Shown: positions 1-9,282, counted from the stretch's first letter. The stretch is 64,000 nt of DNA from Rossellomorea vietnamensis (GCF_025398035.1 NZ_CP104558.1:1736001-1800000); one strand, 5' to 3'. Notes: generated from the sequence alone by a model not told the origin. Made by a program: numbers and translations.

Positions 1-549
1 CAGTGACTCGTCCCCATCGTAATAACGGATTTTTTCTGCATTAGGGTCTTCCCCGGCACTTCCTTCAGATGCCATCAGGTCCATCGGCTTCCAGGCAGTA
101 GGTTCGATTCCTTCTTCATCTGCCATGTTCCCCGTTTTTAATGAACCAAGATTGACAGTTCTTTCCCCGAGTACGATATCAAACACGTTCAATGCCGGAT
201 CATGACCGCCTGAAGTCCCTTGATTGATGATGGCGATGGGATCATATTTTTCAATGGCGACAGCCGTAGCCGCTGCCGTATTTTCCATTCCTTTACCCGT
301 CTTGGCAACGATGACCGGGTAATCGTCCACCGTTCCTTTATAAAAAACGAATGAGCCGGATGTTTCTTCCTTTACATTCTTAAGTTTTCCAGCGAATTTT
401 TCAGCTTCAATGGGCATCGGCCCCTGAATCAGAATCGGCTGCTCTTCCTTTTTTTCTTTCGCTTCCGTTTGTTTCGTTGAGCTGCATCCCGTAAATAAGG
501 ATAAACCTAGTACAGATACTGCTGCGAGTGATGCGATTTTCTTTTTCAT
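1..549 (-). CDS. MTA/SAH nucleosidase-like lipoprotein (3' end outside the window)
   Basis: Only the first 183 codons are present; the gene runs off the left edge. ATG at 549 follows an AAAGGGAG ribosome site. Residues 1-22 are a lipoprotein signal (KKK, hydrophobic stretch, lipobox ending F-T-G-C with Cys22), then a short charged linker. From about residue 45 the sequence matches the PNP/UDP phosphorylase superfamily as seen in 5'-methylthioadenosine/S-adenosylhomocysteine nucleosidases: a PMPIEAE start, a TGKGMENTAAA segment, and an INQGTSGGHD glycine-rich loop. Seen: lipobox plus nucleosidase fold. Inferred: a cell-surface enzyme releasing purine bases from nucleosides for salvage, which fits the purine riboswitch upstream. 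The catalytic Asp lies in the missing part, so exact substrate is open. Confidence 0.8.
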   Translation of the reverse strand, partial: MKKKIASLAAVSVLGLSLFTGCSSTKQTEAKEKKEEQPILIQGPMPIEAEKFAGKLKNVKEETSGSFVFYKGTVDDYPVIVAKTGKGMENTAAATAVAIEKYDPIAIINQGTSGGHDPALNVFDIVLGERTVNLGSLKTGNMADEEGIEPTAWKPMDLMASEGSAGEDPNAEKIRYYDGDESL

Positions 550-699
550 GTGAATCTCTCCCTTTTCATGGTGATTGAATCCCGCTGATTTTGGTCAAAA
601 GAAAAAGACCTGTCATGGTAGAGTGAATCTACGTTCCAGATCTCAGAAGTCAAAGTAAAAGCAAAAACGGCAAAAAAACCGTAAAAACCGAATACTTCA

Positions 700-770
700 A
701 CCCGTAGTCCGGTTCTTATAATGGGAACCGGGTAGAAACGCTCAGACCATATTACTGAGGATATACGAGT
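700..770 (-). promoter_or_regulatory. Purine riboswitch aptamer (guanine/hypoxanthine type)
   Basis: On the minus strand, P1 pairs ACTCG (770-766) with CGGGT (704-700). P2 is CTCAG/CTGAG around AATATGG, the conserved core TTTCTACC follows, and P3 pairs CCGGTTC with GAACCGG. The specificity base in GACTACG is C, which in this family selects guanine or hypoxanthine rather than adenine. The downstream expression platform was not resolved: T-rich stretches at 661-690 could end a terminator (AACCG/CGGTT) that competes with P3. It lies in the leader of the lipoprotein gene. Confidence 0.88.
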
Positions 771-797
771 GACGATATGTAATGGTGGTACGGTGTA

Positions 798-826
798 ACT
801 ATAACAAACCCTCTTCTTTTAATCAA
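798..826 (-). promoter_or_regulatory. Sigma-A promoter for the purine riboswitch transcript
   Basis: Minus strand -35 TTGATT (826-821), 17-bp spacer, -10 TATAGT (803-798). Transcription would start about 20 nt before the aptamer. Confidence 0.75.
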
Positions 827-910
827 CCAAAATACGAATTTTATTTTAATTAATTTAGTTATTGTTCGTGTTTGAAAGAATGTCTCTCTGTCAGTTTGAA
901 AGCGTTACAT

Positions 911-938
911 TTGAAATCCTATTGTAGAATACTATAAT
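911..938 (+). promoter_or_regulatory. Sigma-A promoter for the Gfo/Idh/MocA gene
   Basis: TTGAAA (911-916), 16-bp spacer, TATAAT (933-938), followed by an AAGAGGTG ribosome site at 951. Confidence 0.7.
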
Positions 939-964
939 AAAAGAAAAATGAAGAGGTGAAGACG

Positions 965-1864
965 ATGAAAATCGGTCTTATCGGATTAGGGGATATCGCA
1001 AAGAAAGCTTATCTTCCTGTCCTATCTGAAAAAGAAGGCATTGAATTGGTCCTTTGCACAAGAAATGCCAAGACGTTACATGCACTTGGAGATAAATATC
1101 GAGTGGAGAAAAGGGTTCAGACGGTTGAAGAACTGATAGCAGCAAACATCGATGCTGCCTTCGTCAGTACTGCCACTGAAGCCCACTACGAAATATCGGA
1201 AAAGCTCCTTGAGCACGGCATTCATGTATACATAGACAAACCGATCTCCCTCAACTTCAGGGAAACCGAACGAATCGTTCAACTTACAAAAGAGAACGGG
1301 AAGATTGCCATGGTTGGATTGAACCGACGCTTCATTCCAAAGGTAAAGGAACTGAAAGAGCACGGAAAACCGAGCTTCTTGTTGATGCAGAAAAATAGGT
1401 TTGCTGCACCGGACAAGGCAAGAAGATTTGTTGTCGAAGATTTCATTCATGTAGTAGACACTCTCCGCTTCCTGATGGATTCAACTGTAAAAGATGTAAA
1501 GGTCCAATCCTTTAAAAAAGGAGATCTCCTTCACCACCTCGTCATACAGCTCATCGGTGAGGACTGTACGGCAGTCGGCATCATGAATCGTGACGGAGGC
1601 GTGACGGAAGAAATCATTGAATACTCTGCCGGACATCATAAGTACGTCGTCGACAGTCTTGTAGAAACGACTCACTACCATAACAAAGAAAAGAGTGTTT
1701 CCTCCTTTGGTGACTGGGAGCCGACACTGTATAAACGGGGATTCTACGATCTGGTCGATCACTTCCTCGCCTGTGTGGAAAAAGGGCAGGAACCGGACCC
1801 TTCCATCGAGGATTCTTTGATCACCCATGAGATTTGTGAAAGAATTGTGGGAATGATCGACTAA
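965..1864 (+). CDS. Gfo/Idh/MocA family NAD(P)-dependent oxidoreductase
   Basis: Cytosolic dehydrogenase of 299 residues, probably acting on a sugar, inositol or related polyol. The N-terminal Rossmann fold shows GLGDIA at residues 7-12. The family's catalytic-region motif appears as D91-K92-P93, and the C-terminal half has the usual alpha/beta substrate domain. ATG at 965 is preferred over GTG at 956 because the AAGAGGTG ribosome site (951-958) overlaps the GTG and sits 6 nt before the ATG. It has its own promoter and ends at a hairpin shared with the convergent mmuM, so it looks monocistronic. The substrate cannot be told from sequence. Confidence 0.85.
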   Translation: MKIGLIGLGDIAKKAYLPVLSEKEGIELVLCTRNAKTLHALGDKYRVEKRVQTVEELIAANIDAAFVSTATEAHYEISEKLLEHGIHVYIDKPISLNFRETERIVQLTKENGKIAMVGLNRRFIPKVKELKEHGKPSFLLMQKNRFAAPDKARRFVVEDFIHVVDTLRFLMDSTVKDVKVQSFKKGDLLHHLVIQLIGEDCTAVGIMNRDGGVTEEIIEYSAGHHKYVVDSLVETTHYHNKEKSVSSFGDWEPTLYKRGFYDLVDHFLACVEKGQEPDPSIEDSLITHEICERIVGMID

Positions 1865-1962
1865 TTGAACGAAGGGGAGCCTTGCCATAGTGGGAGGGGC
1901 ACGTAACCCACCCCTATATCTCGCCAAAGAGAGGTTTTCTATTCAATAATAGTAGCCATAAT

Positions 1963-2004
1963 CATGCAAAGGCCCAAGTGGTTCACCACTTGGGCCTTTG
2001 CATG
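1963..2004. terminator. Bidirectional terminator, 19-bp perfect stem
   Basis: Arms 1963-1981 and 1986-2004 are exact inverse complements with a TTCA loop (core GGCCCAAGTGG). It sits between the convergent oxidoreductase and mmuM genes. Confidence 0.85.
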
Positions 2005-2016
2005 TAAGCATATGGA

Positions 2017-2967
2017 TTACCTCCACCTCTTCGCCAACGCCTCAATATCCCCCGGATGTGTACGGCAGCAACCACCAATGATACGGGCTCCTGCTTCATA
2101 CAAAACTACTGAATCTTCATCAAACTCACAACATGCTTCCTCCCCATTCCACGTTTTAGTCTCAGCATCGTACGTTTCACCTGAGTTCGGGTACACAATG
2201 ATTGGCTTATCAGTATGCTTGTTTAGTACGTTCATCGCAAACTTAGCCGCAGGAATCGGTGTACAATTCACACCAATCGCAGCGATTTGTTCATGATCAT
2301 TGAACACCCGCGCGCACTCTTCAATCCCCGTTCCATCACTTATCGTCTCTCCATCCTTTAATGAAAAAGACAGCCATGCCCAAGTTTCCGGAAATTCTTT
2401 TAAAAGCGAAGCGAGTACTTTTGCTTCCTGCAAAGATGGGATGGTTTCGAATGCCAGCACATCAGCACCCGCCTCCACTAATGCCTTGATTCTCGGATAA
2501 TGGAAATCTGCTAAAAGTTGATCACTTACACCATAGTCCCCTACATATTCAGAGCCGTCAGCAAGGTATGCCCCGTAAGGTCCTACAGAACCGGCGACGA
2601 TTGGTTTCGGACGATCCCAATTCACCTTCTTTTCCTTCCAAAAGTCATCCCGAGCCTGTCTGGCAAGAGTAACTGTTTTCTTGATTAATTCCAGCGCTTC
2701 CGTTTTCTCTATTCCACGCTTCAGAAAACCATCCACCGATGCCTGGTAGCTGGCTGTAATCGCACAATCGGCTCCCACACGGAAATAATCAGCATGAACC
2801 TTCTCAATCGCTTCCGGTTCTTCAAGGAGTACACGGGCTGACCAAAGGGGATCATTTAAATCACAGCCATGGGATTCCAGCTCTGTGGCTAATGCTCCAT
2901 CCAAAATCATCAGGGAATGTGTTTGTAAAATCTCCTCAATGGGATTCAGCTTCAGTTGCTTCGACAT
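2017..2967 (-). CDS. mmuM: Homocysteine S-methyltransferase
   Basis: Transfers a methyl group from S-methylmethionine (or SAM) to homocysteine, giving methionine; cytosolic, zinc-dependent. 316 residues, the usual length for the MmuM/YbgG group. Zinc ligands are visible as Cys235 in GVNC and Cys300-Cys301 in GGCCRT. The N-terminal DGALATELE segment and the FETIPS segment (173-178) are typical of the family. ATG follows AAAAGAGG. The gene overlaps the 3' end of the permease gene by 32 bp, and both sit behind a SAM riboswitch, so expression should rise when SAM is low. Confidence 0.93.
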   Translation of the reverse strand: MSKQLKLNPIEEILQTHSLMILDGALATELESHGCDLNDPLWSARVLLEEPEAIEKVHADYFRVGADCAITASYQASVDGFLKRGIEKTEALELIKKTVTLARQARDDFWKEKKVNWDRPKPIVAGSVGPYGAYLADGSEYVGDYGVSDQLLADFHYPRIKALVEAGADVLAFETIPSLQEAKVLASLLKEFPETWAWLSFSLKDGETISDGTGIEECARVFNDHEQIAAIGVNCTPIPAAKFAMNVLNKHTDKPIIVYPNSGETYDAETKTWNGEEACCEFDEDSVVLYEAGARIIGGCCRTHPGDIEALAKRWR

Positions 2968-4348
2968 GATCTGTACCTCTTTTCTTCACGGATTGTGTCA
3001 GATAATAGCTTCCATAACAAACGGCGATGAACGGGATCCCGCAATAAAGGGCGATCCTCTGAGTGGGATCAAAGGCAATGCCGATACAGGAAGCGAGACA
3101 AAGCAGAAATGATGCAACGGGAACCAGTGGATAGAGCGGCGTCCGATAGGCCAGGTCTTTCACATCGTTTCCTTCCCTTATGTATTGTCTTCGAAATAGA
3201 AATTGAGCAGCACTGATGCTCATCCACACGATCACGACGGCAAGACCTGAGACCGAAACCAATACGATGTAGACCGTCCCCGGTGCAATGATGCTTGAAA
3301 GCAAGGACAGTCCCCCTCCAAGCATGCTACACACAATCGCATTAAGAGGGATCCCCCTATCAGTCAATTTAGCGAAAATCGGGGAGATCGTTTGCTTATC
3401 AGCCAGAGACCATAGCATTCGGGAAGAAGCATACAGACCTGAGTTTGCCGCTGATAAGATAGCCGTGATAATGACAAAATTCATGATATCTGCGGCAAAA
3501 GGAATTCCAATCCGTCCAAGCACTGCGACAAAAGGGCTTTCCAATACACCGGCTGACTGGCTCGGTAATAATGCAGATAACACGACAATCGTCCCTACAT
3601 AAAAGAGAATCAATCTCACAAGCGTAGTGCGGATGGCTTTAGGAATCGATCTGGATGGATTCTCTGTTTCTCCCGCCGCTACTCCGATCAGTTCTGTTCC
3701 TGAAAAAGCAAAATTCACGGCAAGCATGGTCATCAAGATGGCAAATGCCCCGTTCGGAAATAACCCTGAATCGGTGATATTCGAGAAAAATGGAACGGGC
3801 TCTGAATGACCAAGGGGGATGAACCCGAATATCGCCCCTGCCCCAATCACAATAAACCCCACAATCGCAATCACTTTCACTAAAGAAAACCAAAATTCAG
3901 ATTCAGCAAAAAAACGCACCGACAATGCATTAAGGAAAAAAATCAACGCAGCGAAGACCGCGCTCCAAATCCATACACTAATCGAAGGGAACCAGCGCTG
4001 CATCATCAAGCCGGCCGCCGTGAACTCCGACCCCAATGCCACCGTCCATGTCAGCCAATATAACCAGCCCACTGTATAACCGGTCCCCGGACCAATGAAT
4101 TTTGCAGCATAACTATGAAAGGATCCGGTCTCCGGCATATGGACAGATAGCTCGCCTAAACACAGCATCACTAGATACACCACCAGCGCACCGATTAAAT
4201 ATGCAAGGATCGTCCCAAATGGACCAGCCTGATGAATGGTATAACCCGAACTCAAGAAAAGCCCGGTTCCGATCACCCCTCCAAGACTCAGCATCACTAA
4301 ATGCCGTGTCTTCATCTTTCTTTTGAAACTCTGTCCTGCGTTTTCCAT
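2936..4348 (-). CDS. mmuP: S-methylmethionine permease (APC family)
   Basis: Membrane amino acid permease of 470 residues with about 12 hydrophobic segments. The N-terminal APC signature [13 protein letters not shown] (residues 18-30) and [15 protein letters not shown] segment fit the amino acid transporter group that contains MmuP, proline and lysine permeases. The substrate call rests on context: it overlaps mmuM and shares its S-box leader. Start ATG at 4348 is preceded by AGAAGGAAGGG. Another small amino acid is possible if the operon link misleads, but the pairing mmuP-mmuM is well known. Confidence 0.87.
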   Translation of the reverse strand: MENAGQSFKRKMKTRHLVMLSLGGVIGTGLFLSSGYTIHQAGPFGTILAYLIGALVVYLVMLCLGELSVHMPETGSFHSYAAKFIGPGTGYTVGWLYWLTWTVALGSEFTAAGLMMQRWFPSISVWIWSAVFAALIFFLNALSVRFFAESEFWFSLVKVIAIVGFIVIGAGAIFGFIPLGHSEPVPFFSNITDSGLFPNGAFAILMTMLAVNFAFSGTELIGVAAGETENPSRSIPKAIRTTLVRLILFYVGTIVVLSALLPSQSAGVLESPFVAVLGRIGIPFAADIMNFVIITAILSAANSGLYASSRMLWSLADKQTISPIFAKLTDRGIPLNAIVCSMLGGGLSLLSSIIAPGTVYIVLVSVSGLAVVIVWMSISAAQFLFRRQYIREGNDVKDLAYRTPLYPLVPVASFLLCLASCIGIAFDPTQRIALYCGIPFIAVCYGSYYLTQSVKKRGTDHVEATEAESH

Positions 4349-4394
4349 ACAAACACCCTTCCTTCTAAGTTAATTGAGGAATGAGTGAACAAAC

Positions 4395-4421
4395 AAAAAA
4401 CGCACCCTGAACGAGTGCGTC
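4395..4421 (-). terminator. SAM-riboswitch terminator
   Basis: Minus strand GACGCAC...GTGCGT stem followed by TTTTTTG, between the S-box aptamer and the mmuP start. This is the OFF structure expected when SAM is bound. Confidence 0.85.
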
Positions 4422-4440
4422 ACCGACAAATAAAAGATTG

Positions 4441-4547
4441 CTCCTATCTATCAGGGTTTGAATCACCCGCTGGAATTAGCACAGTATCTTCGCAGACCTG
4501 TTGCTGAGGCTTCAAAGGGCCAGTCCCTCCACCTCTCTGGATAAGAA
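4441..4547 (-). promoter_or_regulatory. SAM-I riboswitch (S-box)
   Basis: Minus-strand sequence carries the classic S-box order: CTTATCCAGAGAGG, GGAGGGACTGGCCC, GAAGCCTCAGCAAC, GTGCTAATTCCAGC, closing strand GATAGATAGGAG. P1 pairs CTTATC with GATAG. A rho-independent terminator follows, so SAM should switch mmuPM off. Confidence 0.95.
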
Positions 4548-4566
4548 AATATTTTGATTTTTTAAA

Positions 4567-4595
4567 ACTCTATCAATATATCGGAATAATGTCAA
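4567..4595 (-). promoter_or_regulatory. Promoter of the S-box mmuPM transcript
   Basis: Minus strand TTGACA (4595-4590), 17-bp spacer, TAGAGT (4572-4567), about 20 nt upstream of the aptamer. Confidence 0.7.
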
Positions 4596-4686
4596 GACCC
4601 TGAAACCGATAATGTAGCCCAACCCATCCAATGGTTACATGAAGGTATAATTAGGGAACAACTATTGTAAAAAAGGAGAAACCGCC

Positions 4687-5523
4687 ATGCCAGAAGGTCC
4701 AGAAATCAGAAGAGCAGCCGATAACGTTGAGCGTGCTCTTATAAATAAAACAGTGGAAGATGTTTATTTTGCCTTCCCTCATTTAAAGGACTATGGAGAA
4801 CTGCTGAAGGGGTCTAACGTGACAAGAGTCGATACGAAAGGAAAAGCCATGCTCATCCGCTTTGACAATGGATACACCATCTACTCCCACAATCAACTTT
4901 ACGGAAAATGGTATATCAGAAACACCTACAATTACCCGAAAACAAATCGCCAGCTTCGATTAGCCCTTCATAACGAGAAAAAATCCGCCCTTCTCTATAG
5001 CGCGTCGGATATCGAGGTTCTCAGAGATGAAGAGGTGCCATCTCACCCATTCATCTCAAAAGTCGGGCCAGACCTTTTAAGCGAAGAGGTATCCATAGAT
5101 GAGCTGGTTGGACGGATGAAGGACAAAAGATTCCGAAACCGGAAATGGTCGATTTTATTGCTTGATCAAGGTTTTGTCGCCGGAATCGGGAATTATTTGC
5201 GATCAGAAATTATGTTTATTGCCGGCATACATCCTTCCTTCAGGCCTGTCGACTGTACTGAAGATCAATTAAACAAAGCTGCCCATGCGATGATGGATTT
5301 AGTAAAGCAATCGTATGAAACTGGAGGTATCACCAATGATCCCGTCCTTGCTCAGAAACTGAAAGACAAAGGTGTGAAGCGATCCCGCTATCGTCACTGG
5401 GTCTTTAACCGTGAAGGGGAATCTTGCTTCATCTGTGGAAGCGAAATCGAGAAGACGGTAGCCGGAGCCGCTTCAAGAAGACTTTACCATTGTCCGGTTT
5501 GTCAAGGATCGAACGATAAATAA
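4687..5523 (+). CDS. nei: Endonuclease VIII-type DNA glycosylase/AP lyase
   Basis: Base-excision repair enzyme that removes oxidised bases and nicks the abasic site. 278 residues. The N-terminus MPEGPEIR supplies the catalytic Pro (N-terminal after Met removal) and Glu. A helix-two-turn-helix stretch (GFVAGIGNYLRSEIMF) lies near residues 162-177. A C-terminal zinc finger has Cys247, Cys250, Cys269 and Cys272. MPEGPEIRRA and the overall pattern favour Nei over MutM, but the two families are close. ATG at 4687 follows AAAAGGAG. It is monocistronic, with a strong hairpin just after the stop. Confidence 0.88.
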   Translation: MPEGPEIRRAADNVERALINKTVEDVYFAFPHLKDYGELLKGSNVTRVDTKGKAMLIRFDNGYTIYSHNQLYGKWYIRNTYNYPKTNRQLRLALHNEKKSALLYSASDIEVLRDEEVPSHPFISKVGPDLLSEEVSIDELVGRMKDKRFRNRKWSILLLDQGFVAGIGNYLRSEIMFIAGIHPSFRPVDCTEDQLNKAAHAMMDLVKQSYETGGITNDPVLAQKLKDKGVKRSRYRHWVFNREGESCFICGSEIEKTVAGAASRRLYHCPVCQGSNDK

Positions 5524-5564
5524 AAGGGAACGTGGCAATCTTAATGCCACGTTCCCTTTTAACT
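5522..5564. terminator. Bidirectional terminator after nei
   Basis: Stem AAGGGAACGTGGCA/TGCCACGTTCCCTT with a short loop; A and T runs on both sides serve nei and the convergent ABC permease gene. Confidence 0.85.
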
Positions 5565-5586
5565 TTTTAACGTCAAACCACAGATT

Positions 5587-7803
5587 CTATTCCGTACTCC
5601 GGTTAATCGCTTCTTTCATCGATATCCCTTTTACTTTCCGGCGATTCAGCCACAGGGAAACATAATACGATAGGATCATGATGATGAAACTGATAATGAC
5701 ACTCATCCAATCCAGCCTGACAGGAATCGTCACATTCATTTCTGAAGTGATGGAATTCATAAAGGCTGAAATCGAGAATATCGTCACGGGAATGCCTATC
5801 GCATACCCAAGGATGATAAACCAAATGTTATAGCCGATCATCATGTTCATGATCGACTTCTCCCGGTAGCCGATGACTTTCATGAGTGAAATTTTGAATG
5901 AATTTTCCTCGATTAATAATGAAATCAATATATAGATGATGATTACCGCAATGATCGCCGCAACAAAGGCAATCGCTGCCACACCATAGTTCAACGGCTT
6001 GATCATTTCCTTGAAACCGTCAATCGTATCGGATGACTTTGTCATCGAGACAATCTGATCTTCCGACAAGTGGAGTTCTTTGTTTGAATAAATTTCCGTA
6101 TAACTTCCCGACGGATAATCATTTAATCGGTTGAATTCATCGAGGGGCATATAGATCATATTTCCAAGATAGGATTCAGCGATGTGATCAATGGTGAGAG
6201 TAAAGGATTTGTCCGTCAATTCATTTGTTACATGAATCGAATCCCCCTCTTGAACCCCTAATTTATCTGAGAGTGATTTATTCATGACCACCGAATCGAA
6301 TGTAAGCCTTTCCCCGCTTGCATCCTGCAATCGAATGGCTGTATTATCCGGCTTTAGGCCAGTGATCATCACGCTCTCCTCATCTGTGGTAAATGGTGCC
6401 ACGGATCCCACCTGTCCAGAGTCAGGCTCTTTGGTCTTGGGAGCATTGAATAGATAGCTATACTCATAGTCGTATACTTGTTGAAAATTATCGGTCACGA
6501 GAAACTCCATCGAATTCTTGGTGACGAATCCGAACAACAATAATAATGTCGCAAACATCACACCTATGATCAAAAACAGTGCCCTGGGAAGGTTTCTCAT
6601 GATTTCCCTAATCACGAATTTCCGGTGGAACGGCAGCTTCTTCATTTTAAACAACCGCTCCATCCTGCTCACTTTGACCTTTCGTTCTCCACCTTTTATC
6701 AAACTCACCGGCGGGATCTTCAAGACACGGTGAACCAAGTAATAGGTGAACGGGAGGAACAGCACAAGTGGCAGGAAGATACTCACAAGTAAATAACCCA
6801 CATGCAGTTTCACATCCAGTACGGGCAGATTATAATAAGCCGCGAAAGTGGATAGCAATGGATGCAGGAATATCCAGCCAAGGATCGTACCGACCACGCT
6901 TCCTGTGGTAGCAAGAATTCCGGCGTAAGAAAGATAATGACGGATAATTTCCTTTTTCCTGTAGCCGAGGGCATACAATGTACCGATCTGTACATATTCC
7001 TTCTTCATTAAGCGCCACAATAATATAAGAATGATCACCATACTAATGAATAAAATACCGATCGGAAGAAATTGCCCCATCTTTTTGACACCGGCAATAT
7101 CCCCTTTGATGAAGGAAATGCGATTATTATCTTTTTTATCCGTCCATTTAATGATCTGATTCGTTTGATTGATTTGCTTTTTCAGTTCTTCCGGGGAAAC
7201 ATCCGATAGACGGACACTATAGTAAATCCGGTGATTTTCCCACTGTGATAAAACAGATGGTTTCACGACGGCGACACCGAATGCATCAGGGTTTTTCAGG
7301 AAGCCTGCTTCATCCTTTAATGGATAGATGTAATCCGGAATAGCCATATAGCCTGTAACATGGAACGTTTCCCCTCCCAGTTCAACCATGTTTCCAATCG
7401 CCACATCATGAGCTTTGGCGAAACCTTTATCCACTAATATATCACGGTCCGACGATAGCTTTTCCCCTTCCACTACAGTGGGGAGATTGAGATCATCCGT
7501 CTCACCCAACAACCTGAGAGTCGAATCTTTACTATATGGAAGATCAATTGCCATCCTTTGCTCGATTACCGCGCCACTCTGATTTTCAATTTCTTCGATT
7601 TCATTCAAAGGCTGCTGGGTCATGAACTGAGCATCTTCTACTTTATTCTCGGTAAAAAATATTTGGAGATTATCAATGAGATTCGCTCCGGCTACTGTGA
7701 ATGCGTAAAACACGATGGAGCTGATGACAATCAGACACCACGCTGAAAAGAACTGCGCCTTTTTTTCTATTATGGTCCGAAACAGCTTTTTCCGAAGAGG
7801 CAT
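5587..7803 (-). CDS. FtsX-like ABC transporter permease
   Basis: 738-residue membrane protein of the MacB/FtsX permease superfamily. There is one N-terminal membrane segment (about 17-42), a large extracytoplasmic region, a three-segment FtsX block (about 245-365), a second extracytoplasmic region, and a C-terminal FtsX block (about 605-720). ATG at 7803 overlaps the ATPase stop (TGATG), so the genes are translationally coupled. Together with the LolD-type ATPase and the TetR gene it forms one operon. Such exporters move peptides, lipids or antimicrobials outward; the substrate here is unknown. Confidence 0.85.
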   Translation of the reverse strand: MPLRKKLFRTIIEKKAQFFSAWCLIVISSIVFYAFTVAGANLIDNLQIFFTENKVEDAQFMTQQPLNEIEEIENQSGAVIEQRMAIDLPYSKDSTLRLLGETDDLNLPTVVEGEKLSSDRDILVDKGFAKAHDVAIGNMVELGGETFHVTGYMAIPDYIYPLKDEAGFLKNPDAFGVAVVKPSVLSQWENHRIYYSVRLSDVSPEELKKQINQTNQIIKWTDKKDNNRISFIKGDIAGVKKMGQFLPIGILFISMVIILILLWRLMKKEYVQIGTLYALGYRKKEIIRHYLSYAGILATTGSVVGTILGWIFLHPLLSTFAAYYNLPVLDVKLHVGYLLVSIFLPLVLFLPFTYYLVHRVLKIPPVSLIKGGERKVKVSRMERLFKMKKLPFHRKFVIREIMRNLPRALFLIIGVMFATLLLLFGFVTKNSMEFLVTDNFQQVYDYEYSYLFNAPKTKEPDSGQVGSVAPFTTDEESVMITGLKPDNTAIRLQDASGERLTFDSVVMNKSLSDKLGVQEGDSIHVTNELTDKSFTLTIDHIAESYLGNMIYMPLDEFNRLNDYPSGSYTEIYSNKELHLSEDQIVSMTKSSDTIDGFKEMIKPLNYGVAAIAFVAAIIAVIIIYILISLLIEENSFKISLMKVIGYREKSIMNMMIGYNIWFIILGYAIGIPVTIFSISAFMNSITSEMNVTIPVRLDWMSVIISFIIMILSYYVSLWLNRRKVKGISMKEAINRSTE

Positions 7804-8504
7804 CACCACTCAACCCCTTCAGCGGAGGTTTGATGTTCATTGACAAAGTCGGATTCTACCTTTCCATCTTTCAATGTGATGACCCGGTTCGCCATGCTTT
7901 TGATTGCCTGGTTGTGGGTGATGATCAGGACTGTCGTGTTAAATTCTTTATTCACTTTCTCGATCAACTGCAGAATTTCTTTCGATGTGACCGAATCCAA
8001 TGCTCCAGTCGGTTCATCACATAATAATAGTTTCGGAGCTTTCACGACGGCACGGGCGATCGAGACTCTTTGCTGCTGCCCTCCGCTTAATTCCCGGGGA
8101 AAGCGTTCCTCCATCCCCGACAATCCAACAGCATGAATCACCTCCGGAATAGACATTGACTCCCGGCTGATATTCGCCGTCAATTCGATATTTTCATAGA
8201 CCGTTAAATTCGGGATCAGATTATACATTTGAAAGACAAAGCCAACGTCTTCCCTTCTATAATCCACAAGCTCTCGGTCACTCAATCGGCCGATGTTTTT
8301 CTTATTGACCACAATGCTCCCTGAATCAATTGCATCAATGCCTCCAATGGCATTCAACAATGTGGACTTCCCTGAACCCGAGGGACCGAGGATGACGACA
8401 ATCTCCCCCTCCTCCACCTCTACATGAATATCCGTCAGTGCCTGAAAGGTCGTTTGGCCGCTTTGATAGGTTTTATGAACTCCATTGATGCTCAAGATGC
8501 TCAT
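7803..8504 (-). CDS. LolD/MacB-type ABC transporter ATP-binding protein
   Basis: 233-residue ATPase partner of the adjacent FtsX-like permease. It shows Walker A GPSGSGKST, the Q-loop FQMYNLIP, signature LSGGQQQR, Walker B LLLCDEPTGALD and switch His in IITHN. ATG at 8504 lies 6 nt after GAAGGA, which itself overlaps the tetR stop. Order tetR-ATPase-permease with overlaps indicates one transcript. Confidence 0.9.
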   Translation of the reverse strand: MSILSINGVHKTYQSGQTTFQALTDIHVEVEEGEIVVILGPSGSGKSTLLNAIGGIDAIDSGSIVVNKKNIGRLSDRELVDYRREDVGFVFQMYNLIPNLTVYENIELTANISRESMSIPEVIHAVGLSGMEERFPRELSGGQQQRVSIARAVVKAPKLLLCDEPTGALDSVTSKEILQLIEKVNKEFNTTVLIITHNQAIKSMANRVITLKDGKVESDFVNEHQTSAEGVEW

Positions 8505-8506
8505 GT

Positions 8507-9136
8507 TCATTCCTTCTTTCCCGGTTTCATTTTTCCTTCAAATAAAAATCGGATGTGCCTCGCCAATTGCTCCTTGTACGCTTGATGATCCATTTCTTCG
8601 TTATACATATAGAACATCGTATCGGACATGGCGGCACTATAGATGGCATAAGCCGCTTCTTCCGGATCGACCTTTACGGCAAAGCAATCCGAATGCCTTT
8701 CGATTAAATACATGACCCACTTCATCATCTCTTCATCAATGCCGAATAACCCCTGTCTCAACCGGATGCTCTCTTCCACTTCTCCCGTCATCACGTGAAA
8801 AAGCTCGCGCCAAAATGCTTTCGGATAATGCTGAAAAAATGCTGCAAATCCCTGCATGGCACCAACCACACTTTCTACCAGATCTCCACCATCTTCTGAG
8901 GAAAACGGATCTTGAAGCGCTTCTTTCATCCCCTCCGCTTCTTCAGTGAAAATCCGCAATAGCAAAGACCCCTTAGAAGGAAAATAATTGTAGATGGTAC
9001 CGGTCCCCACTCCTGCATCCTTCGCTATTTCAACCATGGAAGCCGTTTCGAATCCCTTTTGAGAAAAAATGTTCTTTGCTGATTCCATGATGTTTAGCTG
9101 GGTTTGCCGTTTTTTATCTTCACGTAATCCTGCCAT
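8507..9136 (-). CDS. TetR/AcrR family repressor of the ABC exporter operon
   Basis: 209-residue regulator. The N-terminal HTH runs over about residues 10-55, with the typical IFSQKGFETASMVEIAKDAG and GTGTIYNYFPSK segments. The C-terminal ligand domain is of ordinary length. ATG at 9136 (8 nt after AAAGGAG) is chosen over an upstream in-frame start that would begin inside the operator. It is first gene of the operon, and two palindromes lie just downstream of its promoter, so autorepression with induction by an exported compound is the likely scheme. Confidence 0.88.
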   Translation of the reverse strand: MAGLREDKKRQTQLNIMESAKNIFSQKGFETASMVEIAKDAGVGTGTIYNYFPSKGSLLLRIFTEEAEGMKEALQDPFSSEDGGDLVESVVGAMQGFAAFFQHYPKAFWRELFHVMTGEVEESIRLRQGLFGIDEEMMKWVMYLIERHSDCFAVKVDPEEAAYAIYSAAMSDTMFYMYNEEMDHQAYKEQLARHIRFLFEGKMKPGKKE

Positions 9137-9163
9137 GATCAATGCTCCTTTGATTATAAAAAT

Positions 9164-9193
9164 ATGAACGCGTTCATTTATGAATACATTCAT
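9164..9193 (-). promoter_or_regulatory. Tandem TetR-type operators
   Basis: Two palindromes, ATGAACGCGTTCAT (9164-9177) and ATGAATACATTCAT (9180-9193), have centres 16 bp apart. They share TGAA/TTCA arms and lie between the -10 box and the tetR ribosome site. Confidence 0.75.
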
Positions 9194-9222
9194 ATTTTAA
9201 CTGGAAGAATATTGATTGTCAA
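9194..9222 (-). promoter_or_regulatory. tetR-ABC operon promoter
   Basis: Minus strand TTGACA (9222-9217), 17-bp spacer, TAAAAT (9199-9194), immediately followed by the operators. Confidence 0.8.
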
Positions 9223-9244
9223 ACCGTGCTTGTCCATGACATAA

Positions 9245-9275
9245 CAAAGCCCACTTCATCAAATGAAGCGGGCTC
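9245..9275 (-). terminator. Terminator of the isochorismatase-family gene
   Basis: Minus strand AGCCCGCTTCAT...ATGAAGTGGGCT followed by TTGTT. Confidence 0.7.
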
Positions 9276-9282
9276 GTACTTT

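Noticed and set aside
899..911. TGAAAGCGTTACA, resembling a catabolite-responsive element before the Gfo/Idh/MocA gene
   Set aside because: It is one base short in the right half compared with the cre consensus, so the CA end does not line up. It is better read as part of the -35 region.
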